Below, piece by piece: positions 1-5,828 of a stretch of DNA of 7,471 nt. This DNA is from Verrucomicrobiota bacterium (lineage in GTDB: Bacteria > Verrucomicrobiota > Verrucomicrobiia > Chthoniobacterales > UBA10450), in NCBI GenBank assembly GCA_003217835.1, contig QHMQ01000061.1:1-7471 (forward strand), written 5' to 3'. The position numbers were made by a program, and so were the translations under genes. The notes under the pieces were generated by a model that saw only the letters and a list, made by a program, of their open reading frames with translations, did no database searches and was not told where the DNA came from. Each line of letters begins with the position of its first letter. Positions within the stretch are counted from its first letter, which is position 1.

Positions 1-2
1 TC

Positions 3-374
3 TTCGATGCCGTGAGAGAAGAGAAAACGCGCATCGCGGGGGCGCCTCCAACGGAAGCGCGCCGTTTTGCTTACATCGATCGGGGATTCTATGCCCAGCA
101 ACTCGAGCGTCTCCTCAAATTCTTCCCGCGAGAGCAAGTAAAAGTCGTGAAGTTTGAAGAGTTCAAGGACAAACAGCGCGAAACACTCGTTTCCATCTTT
201 TCTTTTCTCGGTCTCGAGCCGCTGCGTTCAGTGCGAAGCAAAGATAGAAATGTTGTGCCATATGAGCGGGTGATGAATTGGGAGGAGAGAATTTTCCTCT
301 ACAACCTTTTCGCGGATGACATCGCCAAGCTTGAACAAATGCTCGGCTGGGATTGTTCGGATTGGAAACTGTAG
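3..374 (+). CDS. Sulfotransferase, C-terminal part (5' end outside window)
   Basis: This is the C-terminal part of a PAPS-dependent sulfotransferase, an enzyme class that moves a sulfuryl group onto a hydroxyl or amino group of a glycan or other acceptor. The frame is open to the left edge (codons for F-D-A precede the GTG at 12), so that GTG is probably internal and the gene begins outside the window. The fragment carries the hallmark C-terminal pattern of the family: DRGFYAQQLERLLKFFP (a Y-x-x-QLE segment), then a beta strand VKVVKFEEFK, then TLVSIFSFLGLEP, where the helix leads into the FLGL motif. It ends with a helix running to MLGWDCSDWKL, like the usual LLGxDLSxW ending. The PAPS 5'-phosphosulfate loop would lie in the missing N-terminal half, so the acceptor class cannot be judged. 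The TAG stop (372-374) lies inside the left arm of the palindromic repeat at 369-420. The next gene is convergent. Confidence 0.85.
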   Translation, partial: FDAVREEKTRIAGAPPTEARRFAYIDRGFYAQQLERLLKFFPREQVKVVKFEEFKDKQRETLVSIFSFLGLEPLRSVRSKDRNVVPYERVMNWEERIFLYNLFADDIAKLEQMLGWDCSDWKL

Positions 375-420
375 GGGACGCTGTCGGCGTCCAACGGGAA
401 GCCAACGGCTTCCCCTACAG
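369..420. repeat. 52-bp nested palindromic repeat between convergent genes
   Basis: The outer arms are a perfect 10-bp inverted repeat: CTGTAGGGGA at 369-378 and TCCCCTACAG at 411-420. Inside are two further perfect hairpins. The first is GGACGC (376-381), loop TGTCG, GCGTCC (387-392). The second is GGGAAGCC (396-403), loop AAC, GGCTTCCC (407-414). The outer stem and the two inner hairpins share bases, so they are alternative folds or a cloverleaf-like structure. The element fills most of the gap between a + strand stop (374) and a - strand stop (447), where it could end transcription from both sides, although no T-run follows it. It resembles REP-type or MITE-like short intergenic repeats. 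Copy number cannot be judged from this window. Confidence 0.8.
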
Positions 421-446
421 AATGTCGATCTTGTCCGCCGACCGTG

Positions 447-1145
447 CTACTTCTTGACACGAAAGATGCGCGCACCTTGCGCGAGAAAACAGGCGAGCAG
501 TTCGCTTGTAAAAAATGAGGAGCTGTCGGGACGCGGATTAAAATCCAGCAACAAACGACCGCCCGGTTTCAGAAAACGCGCTCGAACATCCTCGATGAAA
601 AATCTCCAATCCGCCGGCGCCCATTCGATCCACTCTTCATTTGCCGCGCGCGCTACTCGGTGAAAACAAACCCGGTGGGCCGTGACCAGGTCGAATTTTT
701 CTTCGAGTTCGGCCAGGGGAACTTGCGGATGAATCCGTGAGACCACGCGGCGCACATTGAGTAATTCGGTGATGCCGCGGAAGATTGGCTCCTCGTCGGT
801 ATCGAGGCCGAGCCCCTCGTGACCGAAGAACCGGCAGACGTAAAGGAAATATCCGGCGCCGCATCCAAGATCGAGGATGCGCACCGGCGGGCTACGATCG
901 AGCCAGAGATCTTGGGTGCGCTCCACGTTGATGTCGATCCAGTAGGCGGCGTCCTCGTACGCGTTGATCCTTCGGGCGTTGGGCCGATGAGGATAATCCT
1001 CGCGCAGTCTGGCTAATTGTGAGCGGTCAAGCGTTGCCAGGATCCGGCGCGAGCTAACCGGATGAGTCCACCTGCAGACGTGTTCCCAAAGGCTTTCGAT
1101 CGCGTCAACGGAAAACAGCTTTTGGAACTTGCGCGAAACTCGCAT
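447..1145 (-). CDS. Class I SAM-dependent methyltransferase
   Basis: This 232-residue soluble protein has a Rossmann-type methyltransferase core. Motif I is RILDLGCGAGYF at about residues 89-100, the glycine-rich SAM loop. The acidic residue that normally contacts the SAM ribose is in GLGLDTDEEP (about 111-120, D115). Motif post-II is FDLVTAHRVCFHRV (about 151-164). FLKPGGRLLLDFNP (about 191-204) is the usual loop and strand near the C-terminal end of the fold. The N-terminal 85 residues are basic and helical and give no clear clue to the substrate. The ATG at 1145 is the first start after an in-frame TAG about 15 bases upstream; no strong Shine-Dalgarno is seen. The 46-base gap to the upstream gene (1192-1791) on the same strand suggests possible co-transcription. 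The protein ends soon after the core, so it is a small-molecule-type methyltransferase of unknown target. Confidence 0.88.
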   Translation of the reverse strand: MRVSRKFQKLFSVDAIESLWEHVCRWTHPVSSRRILATLDRSQLARLREDYPHRPNARRINAYEDAAYWIDINVERTQDLWLDRSPPVRILDLGCGAGYFLYVCRFFGHEGLGLDTDEEPIFRGITELLNVRRVVSRIHPQVPLAELEEKFDLVTAHRVCFHRVARAANEEWIEWAPADWRFFIEDVRARFLKPGGRLLLDFNPRPDSSSFFTSELLACFLAQGARIFRVKK

Positions 1146-1191
1146 CCGAAAACGATGCAGCTAAGTGCCGGACAAACAAGCGGGCTTCCAC

Positions 1192-1791
1192 TTACAGGCG
1201 GATATCGACGCGGATTAAACCGGTTGAACGTTCATGAGTCATGAAACTGCTTCCCCAGCCGTTGCCGGGATAAAAATATTGTTCGTAGCGCCAGAGCATT
1301 TCTAATTTCGCGCCGGAAGGCTTCTTCCAGATGACCTGGTAATAGCAATGCCGTTTCCACGACGGCGAATGGCCGGTCATGAAATTGAGATCGAACGGCG
1401 TCGGCCAACTGAGAGCACTTCGGCGGATTCGGATGAAAGCATCGTCGCCCGCTGGCGGGACAGCAGCAAGATTCTCTGCTTCTGATCGCGGTGGACCGAA
1501 AGGGAAAACTTTTCCGCCCGCTGCCAGACCAAGCTGACCATCTTTTGTTGAGCCGATGTTGGGAATCGGACCATTCTTATCGTTTAAGCCTAGCGCGAGG
1601 TCATTAATGTGAAGGATGCCACCAGTCCCGCTGCCTTCATATGCGATTGAATGAATCCGTGCTGAATTTGTTTCGATAGTCCCGAATCGATCGATGAACA
1701 ATGAAATCTGACGTCCGCGAAAGATCCATGTCGCTGAGACTGCGGCGACGCATGCAATAAGTATGGCAAGGGTGATTAGGATTCTTCGCAT
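1192..1791 (-). CDS. Membrane-anchored or exported protein of unknown function
   Basis: I do not recognise this 199-residue protein. It begins MRRILITLAILIACVAAVSATWIF: two arginines followed by about 18 hydrophobic residues, which fits an uncleaved signal anchor or a Sec signal peptide. The remainder looks like an extracytoplasmic beta-rich domain. It has GSGTGGILHINDLALGLND at about 53-71, then a Gly/Pro-rich stretch (LAAGGKVFPFGPP). An aromatic-rich C-terminal half follows, with PSWKRHCYYQVIWKKP and LEMLWRYEQYFYPGNGWG, ending STGLIRVDIRL. Only one cysteine lies in the mature part, and there is no lipobox at a typical lipoprotein position. The ATG at 1791 follows a weak purine-poor leader. 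The gene lies 46 bases upstream of the methyltransferase on the same strand and is divergent from the channel-like gene at 1944. The coding call rests on the well-formed signal anchor and an uninterrupted frame. Confidence 0.7.
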   Translation of the reverse strand: MRRILITLAILIACVAAVSATWIFRGRQISLFIDRFGTIETNSARIHSIAYEGSGTGGILHINDLALGLNDKNGPIPNIGSTKDGQLGLAAGGKVFPFGPPRSEAENLAAVPPAGDDAFIRIRRSALSWPTPFDLNFMTGHSPSWKRHCYYQVIWKKPSGAKLEMLWRYEQYFYPGNGWGSSFMTHERSTGLIRVDIRL

Positions 1792-1943
1792 AACGGGAAA
1801 TATTTATTTGGAACGAACACGATGCATTTACGGGCTTGTTGTATCCGCGGTTTTGCGCGCGGTCGAGCACACTCGCAATCCGACGTTCTCTCCCAGCTGT
1901 TTGTTGCTCGCGCCGCGTTAAATCCTGGCTATAGCCCAAGGTA

Positions 1944-2603
1944 ATGGGTGACCGGGCCGAGCATGTCGACAAACCAGAACCGCGTTGGCAAGCACTGGTC
2001 GCATTGGTGGCGGTCGGGGGGATTTATCTGGCCTTGCCCCGACATTTGGTTGTCGGACCAACCTGGCTCTTACCCGTGATCATTGTCGTCTTAATCGTGC
2101 CGACAGTGGTGACGCACCGAATGGGACGCCATTCCTTGAACCACACCCTCGGCATTGTGATCAGCGCAATCATGACATTGGCGTTAATCGGATCGGTCAC
2201 TTTGCTTGTTACGACATTGCCATCGCACAACGAAGCGCCGTTGCGATTGTTAGGCTCGGGCGCGGCGCTTTGGTTGACCAATGTCCTCGTTTTCGCCCTT
2301 TGGTATTGGCGGCTCGACGGCGGCGGGCCCAACAAACGCGACCTGCGTCGCGAGTTTGGCAGCCGCAGTTTCGTTTTCCCTCAAATGCAGATCGAAAAAA
2401 TCGAGCGCGGACGATTTGGGTGCGAACGCTGGCGTCCCGGTTTCGTCGATTATCTGTTTATTGCATTTACCCAGAGTTCAACCTTTGGTCCAACCGATGC
2501 GCCGGTGCTCGCTCGCTGGGCGAAAGTTCTCATCATCTGCCAGATTTTTATTTCACTGAGCATTGTCGTTTTGCTTATTTCGCGCGCTGTGGGCATCCTC
2601 TAA
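1944..2603 (+). CDS. Multi-pass membrane protein with channel-like pore region
   Basis: This 219-residue integral membrane protein has about five hydrophobic helices at roughly 18-32, 41-57, 69-90, 104-121 and 193-214. A re-entrant, pore-loop-like segment, VDYLFIAFTQSSTFGPTDAP (about 168-187), precedes the last helix. That arrangement resembles two-helix ion channels, in which a pore loop with a TVGYGD filter is followed by a lining helix. Here the filter position reads SSTFGPTD instead, so potassium selectivity should not be assumed. The stretch FALWYWRLDGGGP (117-129), followed by FVFPQM (143-148), matches a pattern I recall from an unnamed bacterial membrane family whose members carry FSPTD at the same place. 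The ATG at 1944 is the first after an in-frame TAG at 1932; AAGG lies just upstream but very close to the start. It is convergent with the small gene at 2675-2821. Confidence 0.82.
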   Translation: MGDRAEHVDKPEPRWQALVALVAVGGIYLALPRHLVVGPTWLLPVIIVVLIVPTVVTHRMGRHSLNHTLGIVISAIMTLALIGSVTLLVTTLPSHNEAPLRLLGSGAALWLTNVLVFALWYWRLDGGGPNKRDLRREFGSRSFVFPQMQIEKIERGRFGCERWRPGFVDYLFIAFTQSSTFGPTDAPVLARWAKVLIICQIFISLSIVVLLISRAVGIL

Positions 2604-2628
2604 TTCTGCGCCGCCAGCGCCTTGCAGG

Positions 2629-2653
2629 AAAAAGATGGCGTGAGTGGCGCCAT
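2629..2653 (-). terminator. Probable intrinsic terminator for the small hydrophobic gene
   Basis: ATGGCG (2635-2640) and CGCCAT (2648-2653) form a 6-bp stem with a 7-base loop. Read on the - strand, the stem is followed at once by C-TTTTT-CC (an A-run at 2629-2633 on the + strand), the normal layout of a Rho-independent terminator. It lies 21 bases past the stop of the 2675-2821 gene. It may also slow + strand transcripts from the channel-like gene, but no T-run follows on that strand. Confidence 0.5.
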
Positions 2654-2674
2654 GGAGAATCAAATTCTGACGCG

Positions 2675-2821
2675 CTACCTGCCTATGAGAATCAGAATGC
2701 CGGCGACAATCGCGAGGATCGCTGGGATGATACCGAGACTGAGCCCCGCGAGGCCAACCAGGCCGACGCAGATGAGATAAATTGCGAGGACGAGCATCCC
2801 AAGATTTTTGGTGATATTCAT
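2675..2821 (-). CDS. Small hydrophobic membrane protein (48 aa)
   Basis: This is a 48-residue protein starting MNITKNLGMLVLAIYLICVGL and ending in ILIGR. It contains two hydrophobic segments (about 8-23 and 30-46) joined by a Gly-rich turn, so it is probably a two-helix hairpin in the inner membrane. Many bacteria carry proteins of this size and pattern (NLGMLLLGIxLIxxGL...ILAIxAGxLILxGR), which are of unknown function. The frame extends upstream to an ATG at 2884, but the extra 21 residues (MYCKTRFFKRAK...) are unlike the family. The ATG at 2821 has a strong AGGAAAG Shine-Dalgarno just before it, so I chose 2821. It is convergent with the channel-like gene and divergent from the alcohol dehydrogenase gene. 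A terminator-like hairpin follows its stop. Confidence 0.75.
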   Translation of the reverse strand: MNITKNLGMLVLAIYLICVGLVGLAGLSLGIIPAILAIVAGILILIGR

Positions 2822-2922
2822 GTTTCTTTCCTGAGGCAAACCCGTTGTCTTTGCACGCTTAAAAAAACGTGTCTTGCAATACATTGCTGGCAGTCATCCC
2901 ATTAATTAAAATTGCTAGCGCC
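2822..2922. promoter_or_regulatory. Divergent promoter region, AT-rich, with dyads
   Basis: This 101-base gap separates two divergent genes and should hold both promoters. It is AT-rich, with AAAAAAA at 2860-2867 and the palindrome TTAATTAA at 2902-2909. A short dyad, GCAAT-AC-ATTGC at 2876-2887, could be an operator for the alcohol dehydrogenase pair. I could not fit convincing -35/-10 boxes with proper spacing on either strand, so individual promoter elements are not assigned. Confidence 0.35.
2827..2832 (-). promoter_or_regulatory. Shine-Dalgarno that fixes the start of the 48-aa gene
   Basis: On the - strand this reads AGGAAA (part of AGGAAAG), ending 5 bases before the ATG at 2821. It is the best ribosome binding site near this frame and favours the short 48-residue product over the longer form starting at 2884. 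Confidence 0.6.
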
Positions 2923-3969
2923 ATGATCCCCGTTAAAGGCTATGCGGCGCAGAATTCCGCTTCGCTCCTTGCGCCATTCAATTTCCAACGCCGCGAGCCC
3001 GGTCCGAACGATGTTTTGATCGATATTCTTTATTGCGGAATTTGCCACTCCGATCTCCACTTCGTTCGCAATGATTTTGGCAAGTCGATTTACCCGATGG
3101 TGCCGGGCCACGAGATCGCCGGAAAAGTTGTTAAGGTTGGCAACAAGGTAAAAAGATTCAAAGCAAGTGACATCGTGGGCGTCGGCTGTTTCGTCGATTC
3201 GTGCCGGAAGTGTTCGAACTGTAAGGAGGGGTTACAACAGTATTGCCAGGGCGGACTTGTAATGACTTACAGCAGTTACGAAAAGGATGGGAAAACCGTT
3301 ACCCAAGGTGGTTATTCCACCAAGATCGTTTTGGATGAAAATTATGTATTGAAAGTATCGCCGAAACTTCCGCTGGAAAAGGTGGGACCGCTGCTATGTG
3401 CCGGAATCACCACCTATTCTCCCCTCCGTCACTGGAAAATCGGTAAAGGGCACAAAGTAGGTGTCCTGGGTCTTGGAGGGCTTGGCCACATGGCAGTGAA
3501 ATTTGCCTCTGTTTTTGGAGCAAGAGTGACTGTGTTTAGCACTTCGCCTTCAAAAGAAGGAGACGCCAAACGATTGGGAGCAGACGATTTTGCTCTGAGT
3601 AGCGACCTAGAGAAAATGAAAAAGCTTGGCAATTATTTTGATTTTATTATCGATACCGTGTCGGCCCCGCATGACTACAATGCGTATCTTGGCTTGCTTC
3701 GTACCAATGGAGTAATGATCTGCGTGGGTATCCCGCCTGACCTAGCACATATCTTACCACAGAATATCATTCTTGCTCGAAGGAGCATCAGTGGCTCGCT
3801 GATCGGTGGCTTACCGGAAACTCAGGAGATGCTGGATTACTGTGCCAAACACAAAATAATGCCAGATGTGGAGGTCATTCCCATCCAGCAAATAAACCAC
3901 GCATATGATCGGATGGTAAAGGGCGATGTCCGATACCGGTTTGTTATTGATCTGGCTTCTTTGAAATAA
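2923..3969 (+). CDS. Zinc-dependent NADP-type alcohol/aldehyde dehydrogenase (YahK / CAD family)
   Basis: This 348-residue medium-chain dehydrogenase reversibly reduces aldehydes to alcohols in the cytoplasm. It closely resembles E. coli YahK (also about 349 residues) and plant cinnamyl alcohol dehydrogenases. Catalytic zinc ligands are visible in CGICHSDLH (C41), PGHE (H63, E64) and LLCAGITTYSPL (C159). The structural zinc is held by C94, C97, C100 and C108. The Rossmann loop is GLGGLG (183-188), and after the second strand VTVFSTSPSK has Ser/Thr/Lys rather than an acidic residue, which favours NADPH. The C-terminus GDVRYRFVID matches YahK. The frame extends upstream to 2869, but those 18 residues are not part of the family; the ATG at 2923 gives the family length, although its Shine-Dalgarno is weak. 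The gene is visibly lower in G+C than its neighbours. A small membrane gene follows 26 bases later. Confidence 0.95.
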   Translation: MIPVKGYAAQNSASLLAPFNFQRREPGPNDVLIDILYCGICHSDLHFVRNDFGKSIYPMVPGHEIAGKVVKVGNKVKRFKASDIVGVGCFVDSCRKCSNCKEGLQQYCQGGLVMTYSSYEKDGKTVTQGGYSTKIVLDENYVLKVSPKLPLEKVGPLLCAGITTYSPLRHWKIGKGHKVGVLGLGGLGHMAVKFASVFGARVTVFSTSPSKEGDAKRLGADDFALSSDLEKMKKLGNYFDFIIDTVSAPHDYNAYLGLLRTNGVMICVGIPPDLAHILPQNIILARRSISGSLIGGLPETQEMLDYCAKHKIMPDVEVIPIQQINHAYDRMVKGDVRYRFVIDLASLK

Positions 3970-3981
3970 ATAATAGCGATC

Positions 3982-3986
3982 AGGAG
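3982..3986 (+). promoter_or_regulatory. Shine-Dalgarno for the small membrane gene after the dehydrogenase
   Basis: AGGAG lies 9 bases before the ATG at 3996, in the 26-base gap after the dehydrogenase stop. It supports both the start choice and translation from a shared transcript. Confidence 0.6.
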
Positions 3987-3995
3987 CCCCTCGGC

Positions 3996-4259
3996 ATGGA
4001 ATACGAAAAAATTATCTTCTTCCGGAATTTTTTCTTCCGCGCATTTCTCATCGGCGTTGCATTTGCGCTCTTCTATTTTATCGCGACCTATGTTTTTTGG
4101 GACACGGCGGTATCCTGGGCAACGCATTTCTTTAAAACGGACGAGAAGGAGCTTGGGAGATTGGTTTTAATGTTTTTCGTCGAGCTGCGGATAGTGCTGG
4201 TATTTCTGTTTCTTGTGCCAGCGCTCGCCTTGCATTGGATGGCCAGAAAGAAGCGATGA
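3996..4259 (+). CDS. Small two-helix membrane protein (DUF6868-like?)
   Basis: This 87-residue protein has two clear hydrophobic segments: FLIGVAFALFYFIATYVFW (about 17-35) and LVLMFFVELRIVLVFLFLVPALALHW (about 56-81). A short polar loop, FFKTDEKELGR, lies between them, and the protein ends in a basic MARKKR tail. The layout (EYEKxxF...FLIGxA..., a short loop with a residue pattern like F.l...e...l, then ...LFLVPALALHW..RKKR) reminds me of the DUF6868 family of small bacterial membrane proteins. I give that link only moderate weight, because it is from memory and the identity is low. Start and expression are supported by AGGAG at 3982-3986. It probably shares a transcript with the dehydrogenase. 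Function is unknown. It is convergent with the ATP-grasp-like gene, with a 35-base gap. Confidence 0.75.
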   Translation: MEYEKIIFFRNFFFRAFLIGVAFALFYFIATYVFWDTAVSWATHFFKTDEKELGRLVLMFFVELRIVLVFLFLVPALALHWMARKKR

Positions 4260-4294
4260 CTGAACGGGACGCGGTTTCCCTCGCAGGCATTATT

Positions 4295-5641
4295 CTAGTT
4301 CTCGGGACGATTGCTTTTTAAGGAGCGACTCTCTTCGATTCGGGATGGCGTGAGGATGGCATCGCGCATTCCGTGCAAAAACTTCTTGTCGGCCGGAACA
4401 ATTGTCGTAAGCGCTCCCCGCAACTTCACGCGATCCTGTTCGATAAAATAGTACGGACACAGGCGAATACGTCCTTTCATCGTTTTTAACTCGCCCGAAT
4501 CCGTATCCCAGTATCGATGCTCGAAGAGGCGGCCCTTGTGAAAGCGCTGTAAAATCGTTGGCGACGATTCGAAGGTTGCGAGTGCATTATCGATTCTGCG
4601 TTCCCATTCTGAATGCGGCAGATCGGCGCCGAGCGCGATGCCATGGCTGCCCCAACCGAGCGGCGAAAATCCGCTTACTTTCAAAAGGAGATCTCGATCT
4701 TTCTGGCTAAATCTGGCCGCCTCGCGCCAATCGTGAATTTCCAGCCGTGGGATAACGGCGTGCTGCGGGAGTGGCGTTGGATCGAGCAGCCAGGAGTACG
4801 GAATCACCTCTTGTAATTTGATGAAATATTTATCGCCCAACTCGCGCCGCCAAAATTCCCAAAGTGGTTGCATCCAAAAAAGCGCAAACCACATCTTTTC
4901 TTCGAGATATGGTTTGATCGGGGGCGTGATGGTGATGCGGCCCTCAGCGTTCGCATGCAACGTGTTTTCGATTGTCGGAATGTTCGGCAGATCAAACAGT
5001 TCGAAAAACCGATAGACAGCACGTCCATTTTGAGGCTCGTAATTCTCGGCAGGGACCACACGCCAATCGAATTCACGATCTCGATCTTTCAAGCGCGCCG
5101 CGATCCACTCCATCTCCGGGCGATAGGTTGCCGCTTCCTCCGAAATGACGATGTCGCCGCCCCTGGGCAGCACGCTCCGAAATCCATCGAGCATTCCTTC
5201 TGGGCCACCGATGATTTCGTTGTCGAACGCCGAATACGTTTGATTCAGCCACGCTGTTAAGCCGATCCCGCCGGGAACCGAATCGATTTCTGCGATGATG
5301 TAGCCATCCTCCGTGAGAATGAGATCCGGCCGAATGACCCGCGGCAGGTCGTCCCGAATTTCCTTGCGACGGGAAAATTCAATCAGCTCTTTTGGTTTAC
5401 CCGCATCGAGGTAGCGCGCGACCCATTCTGGTTGTTTTCCCTTAATACTGAGTTGATAGAGCTGATTGCAGGCGCGCTGAAAAACAAAGAGCCGATGCCC
5501 AAGCTGTTCGAGCTCTGCAACAAATTTCTTCTCGATCGGAAACGCATCGGGCGAAAGCAACCAATCTTTTTCCGCAAAGAGGCCTTCCTTTGGAAAAGCA
5601 TTGCGAATTGCTTCCAGCTGATTTTCTGCGACGGCAACCAT
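4295..5641 (-). CDS. ATP-grasp-like protein of unknown function
   Basis: This is a large soluble protein of 448 residues from the ATG at 5641, or 455 from an in-frame TTG at 5662. The ATG is preferred because the TTG lies close to a hairpin (5670-5694). Residue numbers here use the 455 form. The protein resembles circularly permuted ATP-grasp / glutathionylspermidine-synthase-type enzymes, which use ATP to join a carboxylate to an amine. RPDLILTEDGYIIAEIDSVPGGIG (111-134) is like the family's substrate-site strand pair ending in an acidic residue and a Gly turn. TPPIKPYLEEKMWFALFW (246-263) is like the segment before the ATP domain. LLKVSGFSPLGWGSHGI (326-342) looks like the flexible Gly/Ser-rich loop over ATP. 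ILQRFHKGR (370-378) and KGRIRLCPYYF (396-406) resemble late ATP-grasp strands. No signal peptide or membrane segment is seen. It lies downstream of ruvA on the same strand beyond a repeat-rich spacer. The substrate is unknown. Confidence 0.8.
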   Translation of the reverse strand: MVAVAENQLEAIRNAFPKEGLFAEKDWLLSPDAFPIEKKFVAELEQLGHRLFVFQRACNQLYQLSIKGKQPEWVARYLDAGKPKELIEFSRRKEIRDDLPRVIRPDLILTEDGYIIAEIDSVPGGIGLTAWLNQTYSAFDNEIIGGPEGMLDGFRSVLPRGGDIVISEEAATYRPEMEWIAARLKDRDREFDWRVVPAENYEPQNGRAVYRFFELFDLPNIPTIENTLHANAEGRITITPPIKPYLEEKMWFALFWMQPLWEFWRRELGDKYFIKLQEVIPYSWLLDPTPLPQHAVIPRLEIHDWREAARFSQKDRDLLLKVSGFSPLGWGSHGIALGADLPHSEWERRIDNALATFESSPTILQRFHKGRLFEHRYWDTDSGELKTMKGRIRLCPYYFIEQDRVKLRGALTTIVPADKKFLHGMRDAILTPSRIEESRSLKSNRPEN

Positions 5642-5669
5642 TTCGATCTCGCTAAGGTTCAACGCTCAA

Positions 5670-5694
5670 CCCGCCTTCGCAAGACTACGGCGGG
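5670..5694. repeat. Hairpin CCCGCC...GGCGGG upstream of the ATP-grasp-like gene
   Basis: CCCGCC (5670-5675) and GGCGGG (5689-5694) form a 6-bp GC-only stem with a 13-base loop. It lies 8 bases from the alternative TTG start and 28 bases from the preferred ATG of the ATP-grasp-like gene, so it could hinder or gate ribosome access. It is the right-strand neighbour of the larger repeat block at 5716-5828 and may be part of the same repeat family. Confidence 0.55.
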
Positions 5695-5715
5695 GCAGGC
5701 ATCCAACGTCCAATT

Positions 5716-5828
5716 GGAAGATAGGCTTCCTAGCCTGGTCCTGGCAGACAGCCATCCCGGCTGTCGAGTCCCCCGGCGACGACAGGCTGGAAGCCCGTCA
5801 GCCGAGACAGCCGAGACGGCTATCTTCC
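5716..5828. repeat. 113-bp composite palindromic repeat between ruvA and the ATP-grasp-like gene
   Basis: The outer arms are a perfect 9-bp inverted repeat: GGAAGATAG (5716-5724) and CTATCTTCC (5820-5828). Between them is a run of small hairpins. AGGCT-TCCT-AGCCT lies at 5723-5736. GACAGCC (5747-5753), loop ATCCC, GGCTGTC (5759-5765) is perfect. GACAGGCT (5781-5788) pairs with AGCCCGTC (5792-5799) with one mismatch. AGCC-GAGAC-GGCT lies at 5809-5821. A 9-base tandem duplication, CAGCCGAGA, is at 5799-5807 and 5808-5816. The right arm overlaps the last two sense codons and the TAG stop of ruvA. The block has no coding potential that I can support. It looks like a short non-autonomous or REP-like element, and it may attenuate transcription from ruvA into the next gene. 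Confidence 0.75.

Noticed and set aside
316..663. 115-residue + strand open frame
   Set aside because: It spans the end of the sulfotransferase, the palindromic repeat and the antisense of the methyltransferase. Composition is typical of an antisense reading, with no motif.
1637..1972. - strand frame across the 1792-1943 gap
   Set aside because: It overlaps the signal-anchor gene in another frame and has no recognisable domain. The 152-base gap itself shows a dyad (CCGCG 1845-1849 / CGCGG 1858-1862) but no promoter I can defend.
1985..2905. 306-residue + strand open frame
   Set aside because: It overlaps the channel-like gene in another frame, is rich in Arg/Cys/His, and has no membrane or domain pattern. 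It is an out-of-frame shadow that runs on through the small - strand gene.
2874..2911. Sigma-70 promoter TTGCAA / TTGCTG with TTAAAA
   Set aside because: Spacing is poor (16 or more than 20 bases), and the predicted transcript start would leave almost no leader before the ATG at 2923.
4260..4320. Terminator between convergent genes (GGGA...TCCC with T-run at 4315-4319)
   Set aside because: The stem is only 4 bp and not next to the T-run, so it is not convincing.
4868..5260. 130-residue + strand open frame
   Set aside because: Antisense of the ATP-grasp-like gene; no ribosome binding site or domain signature.
5670..5828. CRISPR array
   Set aside because: The repeats are palindromic units of unequal sequence and spacing, without regular direct repeats or unique spacers, and there are no cas genes.
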